The notes beneath the pieces are model-generated. The model ran no database searches, was not told the origin of the DNA, and worked only from the letters and a program-made list of their open reading frames with translations. 64,000 bases of DNA, taken from Roseinatronobacter bogoriensis DSM 18756 (GTDB taxonomy: Bacteria; Pseudomonadota; Alphaproteobacteria; Rhodobacterales; Rhodobacteraceae). The stretch lies in contig NZ_SORN01000001.1 in NCBI RefSeq assembly GCF_004366635.1, positions 510,435-574,434 of the forward strand. Direction: 5' to 3'. The first letter of the stretch is position 1. Each line of letters begins with the position of its first letter. Made by a program: the position numbers and the translations under genes. Positions 16,296-24,533 of the stretch are shown here, piece after piece.

Positions 16296-16904
16296 ATGCC
16301 GCATGACCACAGTGAACATGACAACCATCTGGACCCGATCGACGCCCGCGTGCGTGCGCTGGAAACAATTCTGACGCGCAAGGGTCTTGTAGACCCTGCC
16401 GCGATGGATCGGATCATCCAGACTTATTCCGAGGATGTAGGCCCGAAAAATGGCGCGCAGGTCGTCGCGCGTGCATGGTCGGAACCGGGTTTTGCCGACT
16501 GGCTGGCCCAAGATGCCACGGCGGCCATTGGCTCGATGGGGTTTTCGGGGCGTCAGGGTGAACATATGCAAGCCGTTTTCAACACGGATGCGGTGCATAA
16601 CCTTGTCGTCTGCACCTTGTGTTCCTGTTACCCGTGGCCGGTCCTTGGCCTGCCCCCGACATGGTATAAATCGCCCGCTTACCGGTCGCGTGCGGTGTAT
16701 GAGCCGCGCGCGGTGCTGGCGGAATTCGGTGTCACCCTGCGCGAAGGCCAGAATGTGCGGGTCTGGGATTCGACCGCTGAGTTGCGCTATCTGGTCATCC
16801 CGCAACGGCCTGCTGGCAGCGAGGGGTTGTCGCAGGCAGAATTGGCCGGGCTGGTCACGCGCGACAGCATGATCGGGGCCGGACTTGCGCAGGTGCCGTC
16901 ATGA
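16296..16904 (+). CDS. nthA: Nitrile hydratase alpha subunit, cobalt type
   Basis: This is the alpha subunit (about 202 residues) of nitrile hydratase, which hydrates nitriles to amides. The metal-binding claw 'VCTLCSCYPWP' lies near residue 105. The Thr in C-T-L-C-S-C is the form seen in non-corrin cobalt enzymes (iron types have Ser), with the last two Cys expected to be oxidised. 'PPTWYKSPAYRSRAV' follows, as in the family. The His/Asp-rich N-terminus 'MPHDHSEHDNH' is typical, and GGGGGAA precedes ATG 16296, so I prefer it over an ATG 33 bases upstream. The gene overlaps nthB by four bases (ATGA). Thiocyanate hydrolase gamma is a related alternative, but gene order and the undivided beta subunit favour nitrile hydratase. 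Confidence 0.9.
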   Translation: MPHDHSEHDNHLDPIDARVRALETILTRKGLVDPAAMDRIIQTYSEDVGPKNGAQVVARAWSEPGFADWLAQDATAAIGSMGFSGRQGEHMQAVFNTDAVHNLVVCTLCSCYPWPVLGLPPTWYKSPAYRSRAVYEPRAVLAEFGVTLREGQNVRVWDSTAELRYLVIPQRPAGSEGLSQAELAGLVTRDSMIGAGLAQVPS

Positions 16905-17560
16905 ACGGCCCGCATGATCTGGGCGGCCAGATGGGGTTCGGGGCCATCAATCCAGAAGGCGAGAGCGCCCCGGTTTTCCATGCCGGGTGGGAAGCCCGCG
17001 CGCTGGCGCTGACGCTTTGTGTCGGTGCCTTGGGGCGCTGGACACTGGATGAAAGCCGCCATGCCCGTGAAAGCCTGCCGCCGGCTGTCTATTACGGGGC
17101 CAGCTATTACGAGATATGGATCAGGGGGCTGGAAGCGCTGCTGGTCAAACACGGCTTGATCAGCGCAGAGGAGATGGCAACGGGGCAGGTGGCCGAGGCT
17201 GCGGCGCATCCAAGGCGATTGCCCGCTGACGCTGTCGCGCCCGCCCTTGCGCGCGGCGGGCCGACCGACCGGCCCCTGCAGACAGCGCCCCGCTTTCAGC
17301 CCGGCGACAAGGTGCGCGCCAAGGTCATACACAAGCGCGGCCACACAAGGTTGCCGCGCTATGTGCGCGGTGCCGTGGGGATGATCGAGGCAGATCACGG
17401 GGGCCACGTTTTCCCGGATACAAATGCGCATGGTCAGGGCGAAGCGCCGCAACGGCTATATACTGTCGTGTTTGACGGACGCGCCCTGTGGGGCGATGAT
17501 GCCGAGCCGGGCCTGCACATCTCTGTCGATGCATGGGAGAGCTACCTTGAACCGGCCTGA
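16901..17560 (+). CDS. nthB: Nitrile hydratase beta subunit
   Basis: This is the beta subunit of nitrile hydratase, 219 residues. The N-terminus 'MNGPHDLGGQMGFG' and the helical segment 'FHAGWEARALALTLCVGALG', followed by 'SRHARESLPPAVYYGASYYE', are characteristic. The C-terminal SH3-like barrel begins near residue 125 with 'FQPGDKVRAK', then 'TRLPRYVRGAVGMIE' and 'YTVVFDGRALWG'. Together with the alpha subunit it makes the heterodimeric active site. It overlaps nthA by four bases and the accessory gene by 14, so the three are translationally coupled. The subunit is complete, which argues against a thiocyanate hydrolase, where this region is split in two. Confidence 0.92.
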   Translation: MNGPHDLGGQMGFGAINPEGESAPVFHAGWEARALALTLCVGALGRWTLDESRHARESLPPAVYYGASYYEIWIRGLEALLVKHGLISAEEMATGQVAEAAAHPRRLPADAVAPALARGGPTDRPLQTAPRFQPGDKVRAKVIHKRGHTRLPRYVRGAVGMIEADHGGHVFPDTNAHGQGEAPQRLYTVVFDGRALWGDDAEPGLHISVDAWESYLEPA

Positions 17561-17873
17561 ACACCCGTTTGCCGCGCCTTGGCAGGCGCAGGCATTTGCC
17601 ATGACCTTTGCCTTGCATGAAAAGGGCGTGTTTACATGGGCCGAATGGACAGCGGCGCTTTCCGACGCGCTGGGCGCGGATACCCGCGACGGGGCGATGT
17701 ATTATCAGTGCTGGGTTGTTGCGCTGGAACGGTTGATCGACCAGAAGACCGGCACCACCGAAGCGCAGCGCGCCGATCTTGCCTTGGCATGGCGCCGCGC
17801 AGCGCAGGCGACACCGCATGGACACCCGATCAAGCTGGACAACGACCCGGAAGCCCGCGTCAGTGGCCATTAA
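17547..17873 (+). CDS. Nitrile hydratase accessory protein (P14K/activator)
   Basis: This small (~108-residue) protein is homologous to the N-terminal helical half of the beta subunit: 'HPFAAPWQAQAFAMTFALHEKGVFTWAEW' and then 'YYQCWVVALERLI' and 'TPHGHPIKL'. Proteins of this kind (P14K, NhlE-like) bind the alpha subunit and promote cobalt insertion and cysteine oxidation by subunit swapping. The best start is TTG 17547 inside the nthB 3' end, because the family homology begins exactly there; the open frame upstream is the alternative reading of nthB. No cobalt transporter gene follows in this window. Confidence 0.88.
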   Translation: MNRPEHPFAAPWQAQAFAMTFALHEKGVFTWAEWTAALSDALGADTRDGAMYYQCWVVALERLIDQKTGTTEAQRADLALAWRRAAQATPHGHPIKLDNDPEARVSGH

Positions 17874-18021
17874 GCCCTACCGGCCCATGCGCATTTTGTC
17901 GCATCTCTCACAGTTGCGCGATTGGCACTGGAAGTTTTGCGCAATCGTACCAACCTATTACATGTGACGCAGGACCGGAACATCCGCGTCTTCTTTGTTA
18001 CTGTCCCTCGTTCCGCACCTG

Positions 18022-18050
18022 CGCCCGGTCATCAAGACCGGGCGTTTTTT
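18022..18050 (+). terminator. Strong rho-independent terminator
   Basis: Perfect 9-bp GC-rich stem (18022-18030 with 18036-18044), 5-base loop and six T. It lies ~150 bp after the nitrile hydratase accessory gene and ~30 bp before the CoA-binding gene. It probably ends the nth operon, or a short RNA made from the 17.9-18.0 kb gap. Confidence 0.85.
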
Positions 18051-18080
18051 ATCTTGCGCCGGGCGATTGCCCGCGCTTTC

Positions 18081-18560
18081 ATGGCGCTTATGACCAAACC
18101 TAATGACGCGACCCTTAAACGAATCCTGCAACGTACCAAAACCATCGCAGTGGTCGGTGTGTCGCCAAACCCAGTGCGCGCAAGCTATTTCGTGGCGCGC
18201 TACATGAAGCTGAAGGGCTTTCGGGTGATCCCGGTCAATCCCGGTCATGCTGGCGCAAACCTGCTTGGCGAAACCGTCCGCGCTACGCTGGCAGATTGCC
18301 CGCCAGAGGTGGATATGGTCGATATTTTCCGCCGGTCCGAATATGTGCCTCCAATCGTTGAAGAAGCGCTGGCCCATCTGCCCAATCTGCGCACGATCTG
18401 GATGCAGATCGGGGTTACCAACCCCGATGCTGCTGCCCTTGCGCAGGCGCAGGGCCTGGACGTGGTGCAGAACCTGTGCCCCAAGATGGAGTATCAGCGC
18501 CTGTTTGGAGAGTTGCGGATGGGCGGCATCAATACTGGTATCCTGTCCTCGCGCCTATGA
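18081..18560 (+). CDS. CoA-binding domain protein (YccU family)
   Basis: This protein of about 159 residues consists of a single Rossmann-type CoA-binding domain. It shows 'TIAVVGVSPNPVRASYFVARYM' near residue 18, 'GFRVIPVNPGHAG', 'VDMVDIFRRSEYVPPIVEEAL' and the C-terminal 'NLCPKMEY', all typical of the YccU/CoA_binding_2 family. It resembles the CoA-binding half of succinyl-CoA synthetase but lacks the catalytic domain, and its cellular role is not established. Two in-frame ATG codons (18081, 18090) are possible starts. It follows a strong terminator and its 3' end overlaps the convergent EamA transporter by six bases. Confidence 0.88.
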   Translation: MALMTKPNDATLKRILQRTKTIAVVGVSPNPVRASYFVARYMKLKGFRVIPVNPGHAGANLLGETVRATLADCPPEVDMVDIFRRSEYVPPIVEEALAHLPNLRTIWMQIGVTNPDAAALAQAQGLDVVQNLCPKMEYQRLFGELRMGGINTGILSSRL

Positions 18561-19463
18561 CGCGCGGCCCAATTCCATGATCACGGCCCCCAGCGCGATC
18601 AGGCACATCAACGCAAGCTTGCGTGGGCCTACGCGCTCCTTCAGGATGAACCAGCCGATAAAGGCCGCGAACACGGTCGAGGTTTCGCGCAAGACTGCCG
18701 CTTCGCCCACTTTGCCGATCAGGGTGGCGATCATGACCGCGCCAAAGCTGATATAGGCGATCAGCGCACCCGCAAGGCCGCGCAGCAATAGGGGCAGGGG
18801 GCGCGGCGGTTGGGCCATGTTGCGGTAACGCAGCGCGCCCAGAATCATGAAATCCACTGATGACAGAAAGAAAAACCACGCCAGAAAGCCAAGCGGGTCG
18901 CCTGATAACCGGATCGCCCAGGCGTCATATGTGGTGTAGACTGCCACCATCACGCCGCCTGCCAGCGCCCAGACCAGCCCCACTTTCAGCGCGCGCAAAT
19001 CAATTTGTTCTTCCGACAGGTTGCGTAGCGCCAGCAGCAAGATCCCCCCCGACAGGCACGCCACGCCCAACCATTGAAGCGCGGTGTATTGTTCGCCGAA
19101 AAACAGCATCGCGGCAATGACAGTGATTAGCGGACCAGTGCCGCGCACCACCGGGTAGACAACCGTAAAGGCCGCTTTTTCATAGGCCAGCGCCATCGCC
19201 ATTTTGTAAATGAAGTGAATGACCACCACACCCACCAGCACGGGCCACATATGCGGGTCCGGCAGGCCAAAGACGAACAGCGCAATAGGCGCGGACAGCA
19301 CGACCAGCGAAAGGTCGATGGACCCGCGCGAGAGCCACGGGTCATGCCCGCCTTTCTGAAGTGCGCCAAAGACAGCATGGGCAAGTGCAGCCGTCAGCGC
19401 CAGAAAAGTCGCCAGCCGCGCGCCCTCTGGCGTGCCGACAAGCGAAAGCAGCCATTCATTCAT
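18555..19463 (-). CDS. EamA/DMT-family transporter
   Basis: This integral membrane protein of 302 residues has ten predicted hydrophobic helices arranged as two EamA repeats (about 5-140 and 155-295). 'VYPVVRGTGPLITVIAAMLFFGE' ends the first repeat and 'LRETSTVFAAFIGWFILKE' the second; these proline/glycine-rich helices with a following acidic residue are the EamA signature. Members export or import amino acids, nucleotides or other metabolites; the substrate here is unknown. It is transcribed away from hisE and is convergent with the CoA-binding gene. Confidence 0.88.
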   Translation of the reverse strand: MNEWLLSLVGTPEGARLATFLALTAALAHAVFGALQKGGHDPWLSRGSIDLSLVVLSAPIALFVFGLPDPHMWPVLVGVVVIHFIYKMAMALAYEKAAFTVVYPVVRGTGPLITVIAAMLFFGEQYTALQWLGVACLSGGILLLALRNLSEEQIDLRALKVGLVWALAGGVMVAVYTTYDAWAIRLSGDPLGFLAWFFFLSSVDFMILGALRYRNMAQPPRPLPLLLRGLAGALIAYISFGAVMIATLIGKVGEAAVLRETSTVFAAFIGWFILKERVGPRKLALMCLIALGAVIMELGRAS

Positions 19464-19530
19464 TCGGCATACCTGCGAAGATAGTTAACATGTGTGGCAT
19501 ATACCCAGGCGCGGGGCAGGGCAAGGGCGC

Positions 19531-19845
19531 TTAGGGCTGGCGCGCGGCCTTCTCGCTCAGGCCAGAGGTGCCTTCGCGGCGCGCAAGCTCTGCCTCAATC
19601 TCGGCCAGTGTCACCCCGCGTGCCGCGCACATGACCAGCAGATGATAGACGACATCTGCCGCCTCGGATGTCAGGCGCGCCTTGTCGCCCTTCACGGCCT
19701 CGATCACGGCCTCGATGGCCTCCTCGCCGAATTTCTCGGCGCATTTCTCGGGGCCTTTGGCCAGCAGTTTCGCGGTCCAGCTTGAGTCAGGGTCCGCCGC
19801 TTGCCGTGCCGCAATGGTGGAGGCCAGCCGCTCCAGCGCGCTCAT
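19531..19845 (-). CDS. hisE: Phosphoribosyl-ATP pyrophosphatase HisE
   Basis: This enzyme of 104 residues carries out the second step of histidine biosynthesis, hydrolysing PR-ATP to PR-AMP and pyrophosphate. It has the all-alpha MazG-like fold with 'SWTAKLLAKGPEKCAEKFGEEAIEAVIEA' and 'EAADVVYHLLVM', whose E-x-x-E and E-x-x-D metal-binding pairs are present. The start ATG overlaps the stop of hisF by four bases (ATGA), so the pair is coupled, as is usual in Rhodobacterales where hisI is separate. The length is normal for stand-alone HisE. Confidence 0.95.
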   Translation of the reverse strand: MSALERLASTIAARQAADPDSSWTAKLLAKGPEKCAEKFGEEAIEAVIEAVKGDKARLTSEAADVVYHLLVMCAARGVTLAEIEAELARREGTSGLSEKAARQP

Positions 19846-20603
19846 GACACCCTCACCGGGATGCCAGCCGCAGCCATATGGGCCTTGGCCTCGCCAATTG
19901 TGTATTCGCCAAAATGAAAGATTGACGCGGCCAGCACCGCAGAGGCCCCCGCGACTGTCACCCCCTCGACCAGATGATCCAATGTCCCCACACCGCCAGA
20001 GGCGATCACCGGAATGCTCACCGCATCGACAATCGCGCGCGTCAGCGGCAGGTTGAAACCCGCGCGCGTGCCATCCCGGTCCATCGAGGTCAGCAGGATC
20101 TCGCCCGCGCCTTTGGCGGCAACCGTGCGGGCGAATTCAACTGCGTCAACGCCCGTCGGCTTGCGCCCGCCATGGGTGAAAATCTCCCATTTGCCGGGGC
20201 TGACGGTTTTGGCATCAATCGCCACAACAATGCACTGGCTGCCAAACCTGTCGGCGGCGCGGGCCACCACATCCGGGTCGGCCACGGCGGCGGAATTGAA
20301 ACTGACCTTGTCCGCACCTGCCAGCAACAACGCGCGCACATCCTCAACGCTGCGCACCCCGCCGCCAACAGTCAGCGGCATGAAGCAGTTTTCCGCCGTG
20401 CGGGTTACCAGATCGAACATGGTGCCGCGGTTTTCATGGGTGGCGTGAATATCGAGAAAGCACAATTCGTCTGCGCCAGCGGCGTCATAGGCTTTCGCCG
20501 CCTCCACCGGGTCGCCGGCGTCGCGCAGGTCTACGAAATTCACGCCTTTGACCACGCGGCCATCGGCGACATCAAGGCAGGGGATGATGCGGGTTTTCAA
20601 CAT
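19842..20603 (-). CDS. hisF: Imidazole glycerol phosphate synthase cyclase subunit HisF
   Basis: This 253-residue TIM barrel is the synthase/cyclase subunit of imidazole glycerol phosphate synthase, which with HisH converts PRFAR to IGP and AICAR. It shows the catalytic Asp in 'IIPCLDVADGRVVKGV' near residue 10, 'LTVGGGVRS', 'VAIDAKTV' with the second catalytic Asp near 130, and 'VIASGGVGTLDH'. The ATG at 20603 gives the canonical N-terminus 'MLKTRIIPCLD', although the frame is open further upstream. It heads a hisF-hisE pair; the rest of the his genes are outside the window. Confidence 0.96.
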   Translation of the reverse strand: MLKTRIIPCLDVADGRVVKGVNFVDLRDAGDPVEAAKAYDAAGADELCFLDIHATHENRGTMFDLVTRTAENCFMPLTVGGGVRSVEDVRALLLAGADKVSFNSAAVADPDVVARAADRFGSQCIVVAIDAKTVSPGKWEIFTHGGRKPTGVDAVEFARTVAAKGAGEILLTSMDRDGTRAGFNLPLTRAIVDAVSIPVIASGGVGTLDHLVEGVTVAGASAVLAASIFHFGEYTIGEAKAHMAAAGIPVRVS

Positions 20604-20715
20604 GGCGTTGTCATAGCCTGCACCGACGCGCCAGAAAAGAGGCATTTGATGCGGATCAATGACAGGGGGGCGAAACTGGCTGAATATCGACCCATCACAC
20701 AGCAAGAGGCCAATC

Positions 20716-21033
20716 ATGACCGACATCGCCGCACGCACTGCCCAGATAAAAGAACGCAAACTGGAATTGATTGCGCGGATCAGCCATGTCGATCAGGAGC
20801 TTGCCACCCATGGCAGCCCGGATTGGGAAGATAATGCGGTCGAACATGAAGAGGATGAAACCCTCGAAGCGCTGGGCAATGCGGCGCAAAGGGAAATTCT
20901 GATGCTGGATGCCGCATTGAAGCGCATCGACGCCGGGGAGTATGGCTTTTGCGTGAAATGCGGCAATGACATCAGCGAAGAACGCCTGAACCTGTTGCCT
21001 GCCACCCCGTTCTGCCGCGATTGTGCAACCTAG
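20716..21033 (+). CDS. DksA/TraR-type zinc-finger protein
   Basis: This small (105-residue) DksA-like protein has a coiled-coil N-terminal part up to about residue 75, with 'DNAVEHEEDETLEALG' carrying acidic residues near the tip. A C4 zinc finger follows: 'CVKCG' and, 17 residues later, 'CRDC'. Proteins of this family act through the RNA polymerase secondary channel. The ATG at 20716 follows AAGAGG. The stop codon TAG coincides with the first bases of a repeat element (21031), so the present C-terminus may have been set by its insertion. It is divergent from hisF. Which DksA paralogue this is cannot be decided. Confidence 0.87.
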   Translation: MTDIAARTAQIKERKLELIARISHVDQELATHGSPDWEDNAVEHEEDETLEALGNAAQREILMLDAALKRIDAGEYGFCVKCGNDISEERLNLLPATPFCRDCAT

Positions 21034-21300
21034 TGTTCGGCACCTGACACAAGATACCCGAAGACTGCTTGGAGGGCGTTGTGGACGGTCGACGTTAGCG
21101 CAACGTAGCGTAGCGTAGCGTAGCGTCGGGCCGCGGCGCGGCGATACGCGGTTGAATCTGTAGCGCTTTATCCTGGCCAAATCCGCGAAAGATCAGATCT
21201 TTGCGCTGGTGGTAGCCAAATCGCCGTGCCGTGGGTGCGGCCCGGCGATGCGCGGCGGCCTTCGGCCTTTGCTCCGCGCAGTTAAGAGCACCTGAACGGC
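21031..21300. repeat. Dispersed repeat element, copy 1
   Basis: A non-coding element whose core (about 21118-21279) aligns along its length with the copy at 29352-29682, with shared runs such as GATCAGATCTTTGCGCTG and AGCCAAATCGCCGTGCCGTG. Its left end begins TAGTGTTCGGCACCTGAC, the same as copy 2. Bases 21046-21081 recur in inverted orientation at the right end of copy 2, so the parent element had inverted ends. The right end of this copy is unclear and seems truncated. No transposase is encoded. The 21301-21442 remainder of the gap shows nothing recognisable. Confidence 0.75.
21104..21123. repeat. Tandem pentanucleotide (CGTAG)x4
   Basis: Four perfect tandem copies of CGTAG lie inside repeat copy 1. 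Copy 2 has a single unit at the same place, so the array expanded after the copies separated and may vary between strains. Confidence 0.85.
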
Positions 21301-21442
21301 AGATTTGTCCCGCATGGATGACTATAAAAACTCCTGACGGCAGTTTGTGTTGGATGCGGAACAGGGCATAGCTGTAAGGGCCGCGATGGGCATTCTGTAC
21401 CGCAAATACACAATGCCTATCGTTGCGGGCATATCAGTATTC

Positions 21443-21757
21443 TCAGGCGGGGGATCCCCCTTCCTCAACACTGGGGCTGCCGTTTGAGCCACCCTCGGAG
21501 CCACTACCATTGCGGTCACCCATATCAAGGCCCGCGGGAGCATCATCGCTTGCGGGGCTGTCAGAGGGGCCGCTTGTTGCCGGGCAAGTTGAATTTGTCC
21601 AGTACAACACTTCGCCAGTCCTTTCTGAAACCACTGCCGAGAAGCTGCCGACATCGCACCCCGTTGCCCCTGCGCCCGCTGGGGCATCCTGCGCGATTGA
21701 TGTTGTTGCAAACGCGGCAAGCGCCAGCGTGGGTAAAGTCACATAGAAACCTGTCAT
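21443..21757 (-). CDS. Small secreted low-complexity protein
   Basis: This 104-residue protein has a signal peptide (MTGFYVTLPTLALAAFATTS, cleavage near I-A-Q). The mature part has one conserved-looking segment, 'CDVGSFSAVVSERTGEVLYWTNSTCPA', with two Cys that could form a disulfide, and then a Gly/Ser/Pro/Glu-rich disordered tail of ~40 residues. GAAAGG precedes the ATG at a good distance, which supports expression. I do not recognise a family. The gene stands alone between repeat copy 1 and prfC and runs opposite to prfC. Confidence 0.6.
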   Translation of the reverse strand: MTGFYVTLPTLALAAFATTSIAQDAPAGAGATGCDVGSFSAVVSERTGEVLYWTNSTCPATSGPSDSPASDDAPAGLDMGDRNGSGSEGGSNGSPSVEEGGSPA

Positions 21758-21967
21758 GGTGATACCTTTCTTCCGTGATGTATCCTAAGCGCGCCATCGA
21801 CCGGCAGTTTTAAAACCCACAACCGTTGGTGCGCTATACCAAGGCCTAGAAAATCCGCGCAGCATTGAACCCGTCCAAACACAGGGGTTCACTTCATGAT
21901 TTTGTGAGAATTTTCCTTTGGCATTGTATGTCTTGCCGAATTTTGCGCGCTAACCTATACGCGCAGC

Positions 21968-23578
21968 ATGTTGGATCACGCACAAAACCGCCCCGAATTG
22001 CCGCCCGAAATTGCGCGGCGGCGCACCTTTGCCATCATCTCGCATCCGGATGCGGGAAAGACGACTTTGACTGAAAAATTCCTGCTCTTTGGTGGGGCCA
22101 TCCAGATGGCCGGGCAGGTGCGCGCCAAGGGTGAGGCGCGGCGCACGCGCTCGGATTTCATGCAGATGGAAAAGGACCGTGGCATCTCGGTCTCGGCTTC
22201 GGCCATGTCTTTCGATTTCGGAACCTATCGGTTCAACCTGGTGGATACGCCGGGCCACTCTGATTTCTCTGAAGATACCTACCGCACCTTAACTGCTGTT
22301 GATGCGGCGGTGATGGTCATTGACGGGGCCAAGGGCGTGGAATCGCAGACCCGAAAATTGTTTGAGGTGTGCCGGTTGCGCGACCTGCCAATCTTGACCT
22401 TTTGCAACAAGATGGATCGTGAAAGCCGCGAAACCTTCGATATTATTGATGAAATTCAACAAAACCTTGCGATTGACGTAACCCCTGCAAGCTGGCCCAT
22501 CGGGCGCGGGGCCGAGTTCATAGGGTGTTATGATCTGCTGCGCAACCGGCTGGAACTGATGGACCGCGCCGACCGCAACAAAGTGGGTGAAACCATTGTG
22601 CTGGACGGGTTGGATGACCCGGCAATGGAAGCGCATATCCCTGCCGATTTGCTGGCGCAACTGCGCGAAGAGGTCGAGATGGCGCGCGAATTGCTGCCAC
22701 CGCTTGACCCGAAATCCGTGCTTGAAGGGCATCTGACCCCGATCTGGTTCGGGTCAGCGATCAATTCATTCGGCGTGAAGGAATTGATGGACGGCATCGC
22801 CGCCTATGCGCCGCAACCGCAGATTCAGAAGGCCGAAAATCGCCAGATCGCGCCAGAAGAAGACAAGGTCACAGGCTTTGTGTTCAAGGTGCAGGCCAAT
22901 ATGGACCCCAAGCATCGCGACCGCGTGGCCTTTGTGCGTCTTGCCTCGGGCCATTTTGAGCGCGGAATGAAACTGCTGCATGTGCGGTCGAAAAAGCAGA
23001 TGAGCATCGCAAGTCCGGTGCTGTTTCTGGCAGCCGACCGCGAACTGGCGGAAGAGGCCTGGGCGGGTGATATCATCGGCATTCCCAACCACGGACAATT
23101 GCGCATCGGCGATGCGCTGACCGAAGGCGAGGCGCTGCGCTTCACCGGTATCCCCAGTTTTGCGCCGGAACTGCTGCAAGCCTGCCGCGCAGGCGACCCG
23201 ATGAAGGCCAAGCATCTGGACAAGGCGCTGACCCAATTCGCCGAAGAAGGGGCCGCCAAGGTATTCAAGCCGGTTTTCGGGTCAGGCTTTATCGTGGGGG
23301 TTGTCGGGCAGTTGCAATACGAGGTGCTGGCCAGCCGGATTGAACTGGAATATGGACTGCCGGTTCGGTTCGAGCCGACACAATTCACCTCGGCGCGCTG
23401 GGTGGCCGGTGACAAGCTGGCGGTTGAAAAATTCACTGCCGCCAACAAACAGCATATGGCCACTGACAGTGATGGCGACCCGGTGTTCATGACGCGGCTG
23501 CAATGGGATATTGACCGCGTGGCCCGCGATTACCCCGATATTCGCCTGACATCGATCAAGGAAATGCACGGCACCTGA
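21968..23578 (+). CDS. prfC: Peptide chain release factor 3
   Basis: This 536-residue translational GTPase recycles RF1/RF2 from terminated ribosomes. The G domain has G1 'SHPDAGKTTLTE' near residue 24, switch I 'KDRGISVSASAMSF', G3 'DTPGHSDF' near 93, G4 'NKMD' near 147 and G5 'SWPIG'. Domain II starts near 300 ('VTGFVFKVQANMDPKHRDRVAF'), and the C-terminal domain III follows. Length and motifs match RF3 and separate it from EF-G. The ATG at 21968 has only a weak Shine-Dalgarno sequence. Its end is seven bases from the convergent ribF. Confidence 0.96.
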   Translation: MLDHAQNRPELPPEIARRRTFAIISHPDAGKTTLTEKFLLFGGAIQMAGQVRAKGEARRTRSDFMQMEKDRGISVSASAMSFDFGTYRFNLVDTPGHSDFSEDTYRTLTAVDAAVMVIDGAKGVESQTRKLFEVCRLRDLPILTFCNKMDRESRETFDIIDEIQQNLAIDVTPASWPIGRGAEFIGCYDLLRNRLELMDRADRNKVGETIVLDGLDDPAMEAHIPADLLAQLREEVEMARELLPPLDPKSVLEGHLTPIWFGSAINSFGVKELMDGIAAYAPQPQIQKAENRQIAPEEDKVTGFVFKVQANMDPKHRDRVAFVRLASGHFERGMKLLHVRSKKQMSIASPVLFLAADRELAEEAWAGDIIGIPNHGQLRIGDALTEGEALRFTGIPSFAPELLQACRAGDPMKAKHLDKALTQFAEEGAAKVFKPVFGSGFIVGVVGQLQYEVLASRIELEYGLPVRFEPTQFTSARWVAGDKLAVEKFTAANKQHMATDSDGDPVFMTRLQWDIDRVARDYPDIRLTSIKEMHGT

Positions 23579-23585
23579 CAGGGCG

Positions 23586-24503
23586 CTATAGCGCATCCAG
23601 TATGGCACGCGCCTGCGCGCTGTCTGCGTCCATCTGGGTAATCAGCCCGTCCAGGCTGTCAAACCGCATCTCGTCGCGCAAATGTGCAATGAGGGCCACT
23701 GACAGGTGGTGACCATAAAGATCACCCTTGAAGTCGAAAAGATGACTTTCAAGATTGGGCAGGTTCTCTCCGAACATGGGCCGGACCCCGATCGAGGCGA
23801 CGCCGTGGAACTGCCCTTGATCCGGCACATCGACTAGCACAGCATAGACCCCGAAACGCGGGGGGTGCAGGCCGGTGATTGACATGTTTGCGGTCGGGTA
23901 TCCCAATTCTCGCCCGCGTTTTTCGCCATGCAGCACTTCGCCGTCGATCCGGTGCCAATGGCCCAGCATATCAGCGGCGTCACGCGGGCGCCCATCGGTG
24001 ATGGCTCGGCGAATGGCCGTTGACGAAAAAACGCGGTCCCCCTCGGCCAGCAGCGGCGCGATGGTGACCTTGAACCCCAAATCGCGGCCGAGGCGTTCCA
24101 GGTCGCCAGCGGTGCCTTGACGGCCCTTGCCAAAACAGAAATCCGCACCCACCACGACATGGCGGACCCCAAGCCCCTGTGACAGGACATCACGGGCAAA
24201 TTCATCAGCAGAGAGGCTGGAAAGCTCGCGCCCGAATGGCAACTGGTACAAGTGCTGGACACCCAGCCGCGCGAGTCGATTCGCGCGGGTTTCTGCACTC
24301 ATCAGCCGGAAGGGGGGCGCATCGGGGGTAAAGAATTCGCGGGGGTGCGGTTCAAAGCAGATGATCCCAAGTGGCGCATCGGGCAGGCGCGCAAGGTCGA
24401 TGACGCGCTGGTGCCCACGATGGACCCCGTCGAAATTGCCCAAGGCGACAGAGGCCCCCTTGTCAGTTGGGGCAGGGTCGCGCCAATGGTGAAAAATCTG
24501 CAT
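23586..24503 (-). CDS. ribF: Bifunctional riboflavin kinase/FAD synthetase
   Basis: This ~305-residue enzyme makes FMN and then FAD from riboflavin. The N-terminal FAD synthetase (nucleotidyltransferase) part has 'ALGNFDGVHRGHQ' near residue 25 and 'VVGADFCFGKGRQG' near 120. 'VFSSTAIRRAI' leads to the C-terminal flavokinase domain, with 'GRELGYPTANM' near 195 and 'ESHLFDFKGDLYGH' near 260. ATG 24503 follows GGGG and gives the normal length; a TTG 18 bases upstream is less likely. It lies 30 bp downstream of the MaoC gene on the same strand and may share its transcript. Confidence 0.95.
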   Translation of the reverse strand: MQIFHHWRDPAPTDKGASVALGNFDGVHRGHQRVIDLARLPDAPLGIICFEPHPREFFTPDAPPFRLMSAETRANRLARLGVQHLYQLPFGRELSSLSADEFARDVLSQGLGVRHVVVGADFCFGKGRQGTAGDLERLGRDLGFKVTIAPLLAEGDRVFSSTAIRRAITDGRPRDAADMLGHWHRIDGEVLHGEKRGRELGYPTANMSITGLHPPRFGVYAVLVDVPDQGQFHGVASIGVRPMFGENLPNLESHLFDFKGDLYGHHLSVALIAHLRDEMRFDSLDGLITQMDADSAQARAILDAL

Positions 24504-24533
24504 TTGCCCCCTGTGGGGCAATACGCCCCGCCT

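Noticed and set aside
16296..17873. Thiocyanate hydrolase instead of nitrile hydratase
   Set aside because: The beta subunit is one full-length chain and is followed by a short activator protein; thiocyanate hydrolase has the beta region split into two catalytic subunits in a different order.
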